Shown here: one piece after another, positions 24,730 through 34,153 of the stretch
Layout: every line of letters begins with the position of its first letter
Position numbering within the stretch: position 1 is the first letter of the stretch
Assembly (NCBI GenBank): GCA_963735885.1
Contig: CAVTMP010000008.1
Coordinates: 62,001 to 126,000, forward strand
DNA: 64,000 nt
Source: JBBSBL01 sp963735885
GTDB lineage: Bacteria > Actinomycetota > Thermoleophilia > Solirubrobacterales > Solirubrobacteraceae
Direction of reading: 5' to 3'
Translations under genes and position numbers: made by a program
The notes under the pieces: model-generated
Told to the model about the DNA's origin: nothing
Database searches by the model: none
What the model saw: the letters and a program-made list of their open reading frames with translations, nothing else

Positions 24730-26400
24730 ATGGCCACCACGACCGACACCGCCGCCGCCGATCCCCGCCTGAGCGCGCCGAACCAGCCCCCGCCACTCGC
24801 CGACCTCAACCTCTTCACCGTCAACCGGCCGCTCGACGAGGCGCTCGAGCGCGAGGGCGCCGGATGGGCCCGCCGGCGGGCCGTCGCCGTGGGCGCGATC
24901 GCCGGCGCGGCCGAGACGCTCGAGGCCGGCCGCCTGGCGAACGAGCACCCGCCCGTCCTGCGCGCCTTCGACCGCTACGGGAACCGGGTCGACGAGGTCG
25001 AGTTCCACCCGGCGTGGCACGAGCTCCTCCGCCTCGCCACGGGGCACGGCCTCCATGCGCTGCCGTGGGCCGAGCCCCAGCCCGGCGCCCACGTCGCGCG
25101 GGCCGCGACGTTCATGACCCTCTCGATGGCCGAGGGCGGCCACGGCTGCCCGGTGTCGATGACCTACGCGGTCGTGCCCGCGCTGCGCGCCCAGCCGGAG
25201 CTCGCCGCCGAGTGGGAGCCGCGGCTCACCGCCTACGCCTACGACGGCGCCAACCGCCCGGCGAGCGAGAAGCCCGGGGCGCTGGCCGGCATGGCGATGA
25301 CCGAGAAGCAGGGCGGCTCCGACGTGCGCGCCAACCTCACGACCGCGAGGCCGCTGAACGGCGGCGGGAACGGCGCCGAGTACCGCCTCGACGGGCACAA
25401 GTGGTTCTGCTCGGCCCCCATGTGCGACCTCTTCCTGACGCTCGCCCAGACCGGCGAGGGGCTCTCGTGCTTCGCGGTCCCGCGCTGGACGCCGGACGGC
25501 GAGCGCAACGGCATCCGCATCCAGCGGCTGAAGGACAAGCTCGGCAACCGCTCGAACGCCTCGAGCGAGATCGAGTACGACGCTGCGTGGGCCCGGATGG
25601 TGGGCGAGCCCGGGCGCGGGGTGCCGACGATCATCGAGATGGTCGGGCACACGCGCCTGGACTGCACGATCGGCGCGGCGGCCGGCATGCGGATGGCCGT
25701 CGCCGAGGCGATCCACCACGCCTCCCACCGCGCCGCGTTCGGCCGGTCGCTGAGCGATCAGCCGCTGATGCGCAACGTCCTCGCCGATCTCGCGATCGAG
25801 TCCGAGGCCGCGACGCTCACGGCCATGCGCCTCGCGCGGGCCTACGACGAGGCTCCCGGCGACCCCGAGCAGGAGCGCTTCAAGCGCCTCGCCACCGCCG
25901 TGGCGAAGTACTGGACGACGAAGCGCTGCCCCCCGCACGCCGCCGAGGCGATCGAGGTGCTCGGCGGCGCCGGCTACGTCGAGGACTCGGGGATGCCCCG
26001 GCTCTATCGCGAGGCGCCGCTGAACTCGATCTGGGAGGGGTCGGGCAACGTCATCGCGCTCGACGTCCTGCGGGCGCTGGCGCGCGCGCCCGAGACCCTC
26101 GACGCCTTCTTCGCCGAGGTGGAGGAGGCGGCCGGCGCCGACGCCCGCCTCGACGCGCACGTCGCGGCCCTCAGAACGGAGTTCGCCGACCTCGAGGCGA
26201 TCGAGCCGCGGGCCCGGCGGGTGGTCGAGCGCATGGCGCTGGCGCTCCAGGGCTCGCTCGTCGTCCGCCACAGCCCGCCGGCGGTCGCCGACGCCTTCTG
26301 CGCCGCGCGCCTCGGCGGGGATGCCGGCCTCGCCTTCGGAACGCTCCCGGCGGGGACGGACTTCGGCGCGATCGTCGCGCGCCACGCGCCGACCGCCTGA
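24730..26400 (+). CDS. AidB-like acyl-CoA dehydrogenase
   Basis: A 556-residue flavoprotein of the AidB branch, longer than classical acyl-CoA dehydrogenases. The AidB-type N-terminus is N-Q-P-P-P-L-A-D-L-N-L-F, the FAD site M-A-M-T-E-K-Q-G-G-S-D-V-R, and the late helix shows I-E-V-L-G-G-A-G-Y-V. E. coli AidB is an isovaleryl-CoA dehydrogenase homologue implicated in alkylation-damage protection and binds DNA. ATG 24730 directly precedes A-T-T-T-D-T. It stands alone, divergent from the isocitrate dehydrogenase gene. Confidence 0.9.
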   Translation: MATTTDTAAADPRLSAPNQPPPLADLNLFTVNRPLDEALEREGAGWARRRAVAVGAIAGAAETLEAGRLANEHPPVLRAFDRYGNRVDEVEFHPAWHELLRLATGHGLHALPWAEPQPGAHVARAATFMTLSMAEGGHGCPVSMTYAVVPALRAQPELAAEWEPRLTAYAYDGANRPASEKPGALAGMAMTEKQGGSDVRANLTTARPLNGGGNGAEYRLDGHKWFCSAPMCDLFLTLAQTGEGLSCFAVPRWTPDGERNGIRIQRLKDKLGNRSNASSEIEYDAAWARMVGEPGRGVPTIIEMVGHTRLDCTIGAAAGMRMAVAEAIHHASHRAAFGRSLSDQPLMRNVLADLAIESEAATLTAMRLARAYDEAPGDPEQERFKRLATAVAKYWTTKRCPPHAAEAIEVLGGAGYVEDSGMPRLYREAPLNSIWEGSGNVIALDVLRALARAPETLDAFFAEVEEAAGADARLDAHVAALRTEFADLEAIEPRARRVVERMALALQGSLVVRHSPPAVADAFCAARLGGDAGLAFGTLPAGTDFGAIVARHAPTA

Positions 26401-26417
26401 GGGTCGGACGCGCCCCC

Positions 26418-27947
26418 CTACGCGGCGGCGCCGCCGCCCGCGTCGAGGTCGTAGAGCGCGGCGTACTTGCCGCGCAGGTAGTCGAGGTACGGGGCCACGT
26501 CGAGCGGCCGGCCCGTGGCGCGCTCGAGCAGCTCGGCCGGCAGGAGCTTGCGCCCGTGGCGGTGCACGCGGTCGCCGAGCCACTCGCGCACCGGGCCGAA
26601 GTCGCCGGCCGCGATCCGCGTGTCGACGTCGGCGACGTCCGCCGTGAGCGCGGCCCAGAGCTGGGCCGAGATCGCCGACCCGAGCAGGTAGGTCGGGAAG
26701 TAGCCGACGAGGCCCTCGGCCCAGTGCACGTCCTGCAGGACGCCGAGGCGATCGCTCGGCACCTCGACGCCGAGGAGGTCCGCCATGCCCGCGTTCCAGG
26801 CCTCGGGCAGGTCGCGAGCGGCGAGCCGGCCTTCGACGAGCTCCCGCTCGAGCTCGAAGCGCAGCACGATGTGGAGCGGGTAGGTCGCCTCGTCGGCCTC
26901 GACGCGGACGAGCGACGGGGCGACCCGGTTGACCGCCCGGTGGAGCGCCCCCGCGTCGACGCCGGCGAGGCGCTCCGGGAAGGCCGCGGCGGCGAGCGGG
27001 AGCAGCCAGCGGCAGAACGGCTCCGAGCGCCCGATCACGTTCTCCCACAGGCGGCTCTGGGACTCGTGGACCCCGAGCGACGTCCCGCTGCCCAGCGGTG
27101 TGCGCTCGAGCGCGGCCGCCACGCCGTGCTCGTAGAGGCCGTGGCCGAACTCGTGGACGGTGCCGTAGAGCGCCGTGCCGAGGTAGTCCGGGTTGAAGCG
27201 GGTGGTGAGGCGGATGTCGCCGCGCGCGAGGCCCGAGGCGAACGGATGGACGGCGTCGTCGAGCCGCCAGGCGTAGGCGTCGGCGCCGAGCGCCGAGATC
27301 ACCTGCCAGACGAAGGCGCGCTGGCGCCGGGGCGGGTAGGCGCCGCGCAGCGGCCCGTCGTCCAGCGCGTCGCGGCGCTCGGCGATCGCGGCGATGAGCG
27401 GCACGAGCCCGGCCCGGATCTCGGCGAAGCGGACGTCGAGCTCGGCGGCCGTCGCGCCCGGCTCGTAGTCGTCGAGCAGCGCGTCGTAGGGGGTCGACGC
27501 CTCGGGGAAGCAGTCGGCGTGGCGACGGGCGAGCTCCAGGTTGCGCTCGAGGTGCGGGAGGAAGGCGGCGAAGTCGTCCTCCTCGCGGGCCTGCGCCCAC
27601 GCCGCGTGGCCGTGCGCCGCGGCCCGGGCGAGCTCGGCACGCAGGTCGGCGGGCACCCGGACGGCCTTGTCGTGGTCGCGCCGCGTGACGCGGACGAGCG
27701 CCGCGTCGTCGTCGTCGAGATCCGCCACGTCCACCTCGCGCGCCGCGAGGTCGACCAGGCGGCCGAGCTCGGGATCGGCGAGGCGCTCGTGGACGACCCG
27801 CTGGAGCGTCGCGAGCTGCTCGGCGCGCGCCCCGGCTCCGGCGGGCGGCATCATCGTCTGCTGGTCCCAGCCGAGCAGGCCGGCGGTCGCGTTCAGGTCC
27901 TCGATCTCGGCGAGGCGCGCGCGCAGCACCTCCACGCTCGTTCCCAT
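26418..27947 (-). CDS. M32-family metallocarboxypeptidase (Taq-type)
   Basis: A 509-residue cytosolic zinc carboxypeptidase. The active-site H-E-F-G-H lies near residue 264, followed by the M32 signature G-V-H-E-S-Q-S-R-L-W-E. The N-terminus L-L-G-W-D-Q-Q-T-M-M-P-P is also characteristic. It removes C-terminal residues from peptides with broad specificity. It is convergent with the aidB-like gene (17 bp apart) and divergent from the M50 protease. Confidence 0.95.
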   Translation of the reverse strand: MGTSVEVLRARLAEIEDLNATAGLLGWDQQTMMPPAGAGARAEQLATLQRVVHERLADPELGRLVDLAAREVDVADLDDDDAALVRVTRRDHDKAVRVPADLRAELARAAAHGHAAWAQAREEDDFAAFLPHLERNLELARRHADCFPEASTPYDALLDDYEPGATAAELDVRFAEIRAGLVPLIAAIAERRDALDDGPLRGAYPPRRQRAFVWQVISALGADAYAWRLDDAVHPFASGLARGDIRLTTRFNPDYLGTALYGTVHEFGHGLYEHGVAAALERTPLGSGTSLGVHESQSRLWENVIGRSEPFCRWLLPLAAAAFPERLAGVDAGALHRAVNRVAPSLVRVEADEATYPLHIVLRFELERELVEGRLAARDLPEAWNAGMADLLGVEVPSDRLGVLQDVHWAEGLVGYFPTYLLGSAISAQLWAALTADVADVDTRIAAGDFGPVREWLGDRVHRHGRKLLPAELLERATGRPLDVAPYLDYLRGKYAALYDLDAGGGAAA

Positions 27948-28005
27948 CGAACCGGCGTCCTCTCGTCGTCGTCGCGGGGCAGGGACCGGGCGGCGGCTCC
28001 CCGCT

Positions 28006-28020
28006 GTGAGAGCATCTCAC
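28006..28020. promoter_or_regulatory. short inverted repeat at the M50 start codon
   Basis: gtgaga-gca-tctcac, a perfect 6-bp arm repeat, ends one base before the ATG at 28022, where a ribosome site would normally be. It could be an operator or a hairpin limiting translation. No Shine-Dalgarno sequence is seen in front of this ATG. Confidence 0.35.
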
Positions 28021-28021
28021 C

Positions 28022-29188
28022 ATGCCGGGCCGCGGAGGCACCATCAAGCTGTTCACCGTCTTCGGGATCCGGATCGGGGTCGACCTCAGCTGGTTCCTGA
28101 TCCTGTTCCTGGCGATCTTCTGGCTGTCGCAGTCCTTCCGGCGGGTGCTCGACAGCTCCGACACGACCGCCTTCGCCACCGCGGTGGTGACCGCGCTGCT
28201 CTTCTTCGGCTCGCTCGTGCTCCACGAGCTCGGGCATGCCTGGGCCGCCCGGCGCGCCGGGATCCGCGTCCCCCAGATCGACCTCTGGCTGCTCGGCGGC
28301 ATGGCGCGGATGGAGCGCGACAGCCGGACGCCGGGCGAGGAGTTCAGGATCTCGGCGGCGGGGCCGCTGGTGTCGCTGCTGCTGGCGGCCGGCTGCTTCG
28401 CGCTCGGCGCCGGGCTCGAGGGGTACGACCGGTTCACCGACGCCGCCCTGCTCCGCACGACCGTCCAGGTCACCCCGGTGGAGCTCGCCCTCAGCTTCCT
28501 GGTGACGATGAACCTCGTCATCTTCCTGTTCAACCTCGTCCCCGCCTTCCCGCTCGACGGCGGCCGGATCGCCCGCTCGATCGCGTGGCGGGTCACCGGC
28601 GACCGCGGCCGGGCGACGCGGTTCTCCGGGCGGCTCGGCCAGCTCTTCGCCTGGCTCATGGCGGGGTTCGGCCTCTACAACCTGCTGCGCGGGGACCTCG
28701 GCGGGCTGTGGTGGCTGTTCCTCGCCTTCTTCATCGGCCAGGCGGCGCGCGGGGCGGTGGTCCAGACGCACTTCACCGAGCAGATCGACGGCGTCACCGT
28801 GGCCGACATCATGGACGAGCACCCCGTCAGCGTCCCGGCGGACCTGCCGGTGGTCCGCGCCGAGGACGAGTTCTTCCTGCGCTACCGCTGGTCGTGGTTC
28901 CCGGTGGTCGACGCGCTCGGGCGCTTCGTCGGCCTCGCGCAGGAGGAGCGCGTGCGCGGCGCGGCGCGCGCCGGCGACCGGACCGTGACCGTCGGCGACG
29001 TCATGGACGCCGAGGCGGCGGGCGACTGGCGCGTCGACGTCGAGGCCCCGCTGGAGGCGCTGCTCGGCTCCGAGCCGCTGCGGCGCCACGGGGCGCTGAT
29101 GGCGGTCGACGGGGACGGCGTGCTGCGGGGCGTCGTCAACGTCGACCAGGTGCGTCGCGCGCTCCAGGCGGCGGGCGACGCGGCCTGA
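28022..29188 (+). CDS. site-2-type M50 intramembrane metalloprotease with CBS domains
   Basis: A 388-residue membrane protease of the SpoIVFB/Rip3 type. After an N-terminal helix starting near residue 20, H-E-L-G-H (near residue 75) supplies the zinc site. N-L-V-P-A-F-P-L-D-G-G-R in a later helix supplies the Asp ligand. The last 130 residues form a pair of CBS-like modules (V-A-D-I-M-D and V-G-D-V-M-D), which in this subfamily sense nucleotides. Such enzymes cut membrane-bound regulators such as anti-sigma factors. The substrate is unknown, and no anti-sigma gene is nearby. Confidence 0.93.
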   Translation: MPGRGGTIKLFTVFGIRIGVDLSWFLILFLAIFWLSQSFRRVLDSSDTTAFATAVVTALLFFGSLVLHELGHAWAARRAGIRVPQIDLWLLGGMARMERDSRTPGEEFRISAAGPLVSLLLAAGCFALGAGLEGYDRFTDAALLRTTVQVTPVELALSFLVTMNLVIFLFNLVPAFPLDGGRIARSIAWRVTGDRGRATRFSGRLGQLFAWLMAGFGLYNLLRGDLGGLWWLFLAFFIGQAARGAVVQTHFTEQIDGVTVADIMDEHPVSVPADLPVVRAEDEFFLRYRWSWFPVVDALGRFVGLAQEERVRGAARAGDRTVTVGDVMDAEAAGDWRVDVEAPLEALLGSEPLRRHGALMAVDGDGVLRGVVNVDQVRRALQAAGDAA

Positions 29189-29289
29189 GCGGCCGGGCCC
29201 GCGAGGGCCGGGGCGAACCCGTCGCGCCGCCGCTCGGCGGGGCTGGGCCGGCCGGCTTCCGGCGTCCGTAGGAGGGTAGGATCGAAGCC

Positions 29290-30978
29290 ATGCCCGCTCA
29301 CGACGTCCTGATCATCGGCGCCGGCCTCGCCGGCCAGCGCGCCGCCCTCGCCGCCGCCGACGCGGGCGCGAGCGTGGCCATCATCTCGAAGGTCCATCCG
29401 GTGCGCTCGCACTCCGTCGCGGCGGCCGGCGGGATCAATGCGGCGCTGAACCCCGAGGACAGCTGGGAGTCTCACGCCTTCGACACGGTGAAGGGCTCCG
29501 ACTACCTCGGCGACCAGGACGCGATCGAGGTGATGTGCCGCGAGGCGCCCCAGGAGATCCTCCACCTCGAGCACATGGGCGTCACGTTCCACCGCTCGCC
29601 GACCGGCACGCTCGGCACGCGGGCCTTCGGGGGCGCCTCGCAGGCGCGGACCTACTACGTGGCCGACATCACCGGCCAGGCGATCCTCCACGTGCTCTAC
29701 GAGCAGCTGATGCGCTATCACGAGCGGGTCGACCGCTTCGAGGAGTGGTTCACCACCGACCTGCTGCAGGACGAGCGGGGCGCGTGCGTCGGCGCGATCT
29801 GCCGCAACGTCCGCGACGGCCGGCTCGAGGTCTTCGACGCCAAGTCGGTGATCCTCGCCTCGGGCGGCGCCGGGCAGGCGTTCCGGCCGACGACGAACGC
29901 GCTCATCTGCACCGGCGACGGGATCGCGCAGGCCTACCGGATCGGCGCGCCGCTGATGGACATGGAGATGATCCAGTACCACCCCACGACGCTCGCCGAG
30001 AACGGCTTCCTCATCACCGAGGGCGCGCGCGGCGAGGGGGCGCACCTCTACAACGCGCTGGGCGAGCGGTTCATGGAGCGCTACGCGCCGAACAAGCTCG
30101 AGCTCGCCTCCCGCGACGTCGTGTCCCGGGCCGAGCAGACCGAGATCAACGAGGGGCGCGGCTTCCCCGACGGCACCGTCTCGCTCGACATCACCAAGGT
30201 CCCGCGCAAGCGGACGCTCGAGGCGCTGCGGGAGATCGTGAACATCGGCCGCGACTTCGCCGGCGTCGACATCACCCGCGAGCCGATCAAGATCAAGCCC
30301 GGGTGCCACTACATCATGGGCGGGGTGAAGACCGACGTCGACGGCCAGACCCCCATCGCCGGCCTCTACGCCGCGGGTGAGGTCGCCTGCGTCTCGGTGC
30401 ACGGCGGCAACCGGCTGGGCGCGAACTCCCTGCTCGACACCCTGATCTTCGGGCGCCGCTCCGGCGAGCACGCGGCCCACCGGGGAAGCCGGATCCCGAT
30501 GCCCTCGACCTCCGGCGCGCGCGTCGCCGACACGCAGGCCGGGATCGACGCGATCGTGTCCCGCCCGCCGGGCGGCCGCCGGATCTCGGACATCAAGACC
30601 GAGCTCGGCGAGACGATGAACCGCTACGTCGCGGTCTTCCGCGACGCCGCGGGCCTCGACACCGCCCACGAGGTCGTGCGCCGGCTCAAGGACGAGGCGG
30701 CGACGGCCCATGTCGACGACCGGGGGACGGTCTTCAACCAGGACGTCCTCGGGGCGATCGAGCTCGGCTACATGCTCGACGTCGCCGAGTCGATCGTGGT
30801 CGCGGCGAAGGAGCGCAAGGAGTCGCGCGGGGCCCAGTACCGGACCGACTTCCCGGAGCGCAACGACGCCGAGTGGCTCAAGCACATCGACATCTCGCGC
30901 AACGGCGACGAGACGCCGCACGTGAGCTACTCGCCGGTGACGATCACCCAGTGGCAGCCGCAGGAGCGGACCTACTAA
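29290..30978 (+). CDS. sdhA: succinate dehydrogenase/fumarate reductase flavoprotein subunit
   Basis: A 562-residue FAD-dependent subunit with the N-terminal I-G-A-G-L-A-G-Q-R dinucleotide motif. The covalent-FAD His region is V-R-S-H-S-V-A-A-A-G-G-I-N-A-A. M-E-M-I-Q-Y-H-P-T and H-Y-I-M-G-G-V mark the active site. It converts succinate and fumarate and passes electrons to sdhB. A taggaggg ribosome site lies 13 bp upstream. It starts the sdhA-sdhB-sdhE operon. Confidence 0.95.
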   Translation: MPAHDVLIIGAGLAGQRAALAAADAGASVAIISKVHPVRSHSVAAAGGINAALNPEDSWESHAFDTVKGSDYLGDQDAIEVMCREAPQEILHLEHMGVTFHRSPTGTLGTRAFGGASQARTYYVADITGQAILHVLYEQLMRYHERVDRFEEWFTTDLLQDERGACVGAICRNVRDGRLEVFDAKSVILASGGAGQAFRPTTNALICTGDGIAQAYRIGAPLMDMEMIQYHPTTLAENGFLITEGARGEGAHLYNALGERFMERYAPNKLELASRDVVSRAEQTEINEGRGFPDGTVSLDITKVPRKRTLEALREIVNIGRDFAGVDITREPIKIKPGCHYIMGGVKTDVDGQTPIAGLYAAGEVACVSVHGGNRLGANSLLDTLIFGRRSGEHAAHRGSRIPMPSTSGARVADTQAGIDAIVSRPPGGRRISDIKTELGETMNRYVAVFRDAAGLDTAHEVVRRLKDEAATAHVDDRGTVFNQDVLGAIELGYMLDVAESIVVAAKERKESRGAQYRTDFPERNDAEWLKHIDISRNGDETPHVSYSPVTITQWQPQERTY

Positions 30979-31017
30979 GGTCCCGCCGGCCCGAGCCCGA
31001 GGAGCCCACCCCCGCCC

Positions 31018-32093
31018 ATGCCCGACTACACCCTGAGACTCCGCCGCTACGACCCCCACTCCGGCCAGGCGCCGTACTGGGAGGACTTCACGGTGGACCT
31101 CGAGGGTCACCGCTCCGTGCTCGAGGGGATCCTCCAGGCACGTGGCGAGACGGACGGGACGATCGGGATCCGCTGCTCCTGCCGGGCGGCGATCTGCGGC
31201 TCCTGCGGCGTGCGGATCAACGGCCGGCCCGGCCTGGCCTGCCACACGCATCTCGACGAGGCGCTGGGGCGCGACCACTCCGGCGAAGGCGTCATCGAGG
31301 TCGAGCCGATGGGCAACATGCCGGTGATCAAGGACCTGATCGTCGACATGGACGCGGTCCACTGGAAGAAGATCCGCCGGGTCACGCCGTGGCTGCTGAA
31401 CCGGGAGCCGATCCCCGAGCGCGAGTACATCGTGCCGCACGAGAACATGGTCGACGTCACGCAGACGATGGCCTGCATCCAGTGCGGCGCGTGCGTCTCG
31501 GACTGCCTCTCGATGGAGGTCGACCCGCTGTTCATCGGGCCGGCCGCGCTGGCCAAGGCCTACCGGTTCGTCGGCGACCCGCGCGACGCGGAGCCCTACG
31601 AGCGGCTCAAGGACCTCGCCGAGGACCAGCACGGCATCTACGACTGCACCCACTGCTTCAACTGCATCGAGGCCTGCCCCAAGGGCGGTGGCGCCGATGA
31701 GCCAGATCATGCGGTTGCGCCGGCGCGCCGGCTCGGACTTCGAGATCGAGGACCGCAACAACGGCCTTCGCCACGAGCACGCCTTCGTGGAGAACATCCG
31801 CCGCAACGGGCTCCTCCACGAGGCCGACCTGCTGCCCGACTCCTACGGCGGGAAGTTCAACCCGCGGCGCGGTCCCCGAGCTCGTCAGCTCGCTGCCGGT
31901 CGTGCTCAAGGCGCTCCAGCGCGGCAAGGTGACGCCGGCCAAGGCCCTGCGCCACCAGCACAAGGCCGAGCCGGCGGTGAAGCAGATCTACGACATCGTC
32001 GAGGGGCGCGACGAGCGCCTGGAGCTGAACCTCTACATCTCGGGCAGCGAGGACGACCTGGCCGACGCGCCGGCCGTCGAGGAGACGGCGTGA
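31018..32093 (+). CDS. sdhB: succinate dehydrogenase/fumarate reductase iron-sulfur subunit, two frameshifts
   Basis: The first 225 residues hold the three cluster sites: [2Fe-2S] in C-S-C-R-A-A-I-C-G-S-C, then C-I-Q-C-G-A-C-V-S-D-C and C-T-H-C-F-N-C-I-E-A-C-P-K-G. The frame is then lost. An extra G at 31687-31688 moves the continuation (M-S-Q-I-M-R-L-R-R-R) to a second frame. An extra base at about 31861-31875 moves the end (V-P-E-L-V-S-S-L-P) to a third, which stops at 32093. Corrected, the protein is about 357 residues, a long SdhB with a C-terminal extension, as in systems lacking a cytochrome b. Confidence 0.87.
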
Positions 32094-33007
32094 AGGTCGC
32101 CTACTGGCCCGGCTGCGTGAGCCGCGGCTTCACCCCGGAGCTGCACGGCTCGATGGCGGCGGTCGCGCCGCTGCTCGACCTCGAGCTGGTCGAGCTCGAC
32201 CGCGCCGCCTGCTGCGGCGCCGGCGTCCTCTCCGAGCACTACCAGGAGCTGGCCGACACGCTCAACGCCCGCACCTTCGCGCTCGCGCAGCAGACGGACA
32301 CCGAGCTGATGATGAACATCTGCTCGACCTGCCAGGGCGCGCAGAGCGAGTGCCAGGAGCGCCTCGACGCGAACACGGAGTACCGCGAGCAGATCAACGC
32401 GAACCTCGCCGACTCGGGCGAGGGCCTGAGCTACGAGCGCGGGCTCACGAACAAGAACTTCCTCTGGCTGCTCGTCGAGGAGATCGGGCTCGACGCGCTG
32501 CGCGCGAAGGTCACGCGGCCGCTGACCGACCTCAAGGTCGGGCCGTTCTACGGCTGCTACATCGTGCGGCCCACGCCGCGGCTGGGGATCGACGCCGACC
32601 ACCCCCGCGACCGCTACCTGCACCAGGTGATCGAGGCGCTCGGCGGGACGGTCATCGACTACGCCGGCGTCTACAAGTGCTGCGGCTTCCCGATCATCAC
32701 GATGAACAAGGAGAAGTCGCTCGAGCAGGCCGGCACGCACCTCGGGGACGCCGTCGACGCCGACGCCGACTGCCTCGTCGTCCCGTGCCCGCTCTGCCAC
32801 CTGAACCTCGACCTCCAGCAGCCGCTGGCCGAGAAGGCCGTCGGCCGCACGCTCGGGGTGCCGGTCCTCCACCTCCCGCAGCTCGTCGGGCTGGCGCTCG
32901 GGCTCGAGCCCAAGGCGCTCGGCATGGACCGCCACATCGTGAAGCCGACCTCGGTGATCGACTGGTCGACGGCGGTGGTGGCGGGGGCTCCGGGCGGCGG
33001 CGGGTAG
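32090..33007 (+). CDS. CCG-domain (HdrB-like) subunit of type-E succinate:quinone oxidoreductase
   Basis: A 305-residue cysteine-rich protein with two CCG repeats: Y-W-P-G-C, A-C-C-G-A-G and C-S-T-C-Q in the first half; Y-G-C-Y-I-V, K-C-C-G-F-P and C-P-L-C-H in the second. This matches SdhE/MfrE and heterodisulfide reductase subunit B, which replace the cytochrome b anchor in non-classical fumarate/succinate oxidoreductases of Sulfolobus, Campylobacter and relatives. The GTG start overlaps the sdhB stop (GTGA, 32090-32093). There are no transmembrane helices, so the complex would sit peripherally on the membrane. Confidence 0.9.
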   Translation: MKVAYWPGCVSRGFTPELHGSMAAVAPLLDLELVELDRAACCGAGVLSEHYQELADTLNARTFALAQQTDTELMMNICSTCQGAQSECQERLDANTEYREQINANLADSGEGLSYERGLTNKNFLWLLVEEIGLDALRAKVTRPLTDLKVGPFYGCYIVRPTPRLGIDADHPRDRYLHQVIEALGGTVIDYAGVYKCCGFPIITMNKEKSLEQAGTHLGDAVDADADCLVVPCPLCHLNLDLQQPLAEKAVGRTLGVPVLHLPQLVGLALGLEPKALGMDRHIVKPTSVIDWSTAVVAGAPGGGG

Positions 33008-33031
33008 CGCCTGCGCGACGTCGGGGCGGCG

Positions 33032-34153
33032 TCAGGGTCGCTCGGCGCTCCAGCTCTCGTCGATCGGGGCGATCAGCGCCTCGTCGCCGGCCAGACAGGT
33101 CACGCTGCCGCGCAGCGGCCGGTCGGCCGGCACCCGCACGAGACCCCGAGCGTGGAGCGCCTCCGCGATCTGGATCGCGTTGATCGCGGCGCCCTTGCGG
33201 AGGTTGTCGGCGACGACCCACAGCTGGAGGCCGCGCTCGTGGGAGGGGTCGCGGCGGATGCGGCCGACGAGCACGTCGTCACGGCCGGTGGCGTCGAGCG
33301 CGGTCGGGTAGGCGTCGGCGCCGGGGTCGTCGACCACCGTGAGCCCCGGCGCCCCGACCAGCAGCTCCCGCGCCGCCGCCACCGACAGCGGCGCGCGCGT
33401 CTCGACGTTGACGCTCTCCGAGTGCCCGGTGACGACCGGGACCCGGGCGCACGTGACGCTGACCCGGATCGACTCGTCGCCGAGGATCTTCCGCGTCTCG
33501 AACATCATCTTGCGCTCTTCGTTCGTGTGGTCGTCGCCCTCGGCGAATTGGCCGGCGCCGCCGAGCACGTTGAACGCGATGGGGTGCGGGAAGACGCTCG
33601 GGGCCGGCGGCGGCTCGCCGGCCAGCACGGCCCGGCTCTGGCCCTGGAGCTCGTCGACCGCCGCCTGCCCGGTCCCCGAGACCGACTGGTAGGTCGAGAC
33701 GACGAGCCGATCGATCCCGGCCGCGAGCTGGATCGGCCGCAGCGCGACCATGAGCTGCATCGTCGAGCAGTTGGGGTTCGCGACGATGCCCCGGTGGCCC
33801 TCGAGGTCGTCCGGGTTCACCTCCGCCACCACGAGCGGGACCTCGGGGTCCGTGCGCCAGCACGAGGAGTTGTCGACCACGACCGCGCCGGCGCGCGCGA
33901 ACCGCGGCGCCCATTCCCGCGAGACCGTGGCGCCCGCGGAGAAGATCGCCAGGTCGAAGCCCTCGATCGCGTCGTCCGCGAGCGGGCGCACCACCCGCCC
34001 GCCGCCGAGGTCGCGGCCGGCGGAGCGCGCCGAGGCGAACGGGACGACCTCGGCCGCGGGGAACCCGCGCGCCGCCAGGGTCTCGAGCATGGCCGTGCCG
34101 ACGAGGCCGGTGGCCCCGACGACCGCGACGCGATGTCGGCCGCCGGCGCTCAT
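33032..34153 (-). CDS. asd: aspartate-semialdehyde dehydrogenase
   Basis: It reduces aspartyl phosphate to aspartate semialdehyde with NADPH for lysine, threonine, methionine and diaminopimelate synthesis. The 373-residue protein has G-A-T-G-L-V-G at the N-terminus, the catalytic Cys in N-P-N-C-S-T and S-V-S-G-T-G-Q-A-A. The C-terminal 30 residues extend slightly beyond the usual family length. The start overlaps the lysC stop (ATGA), giving a lysC-asd operon. The gene is convergent with sdhE across 24 bp. Confidence 0.95.
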   Translation of the reverse strand: MSAGGRHRVAVVGATGLVGTAMLETLAARGFPAAEVVPFASARSAGRDLGGGRVVRPLADDAIEGFDLAIFSAGATVSREWAPRFARAGAVVVDNSSCWRTDPEVPLVVAEVNPDDLEGHRGIVANPNCSTMQLMVALRPIQLAAGIDRLVVSTYQSVSGTGQAAVDELQGQSRAVLAGEPPPAPSVFPHPIAFNVLGGAGQFAEGDDHTNEERKMMFETRKILGDESIRVSVTCARVPVVTGHSESVNVETRAPLSVAAARELLVGAPGLTVVDDPGADAYPTALDATGRDDVLVGRIRRDPSHERGLQLWVVADNLRKGAAINAIQIAEALHARGLVRVPADRPLRGSVTCLAGDEALIAPIDESWSAERP

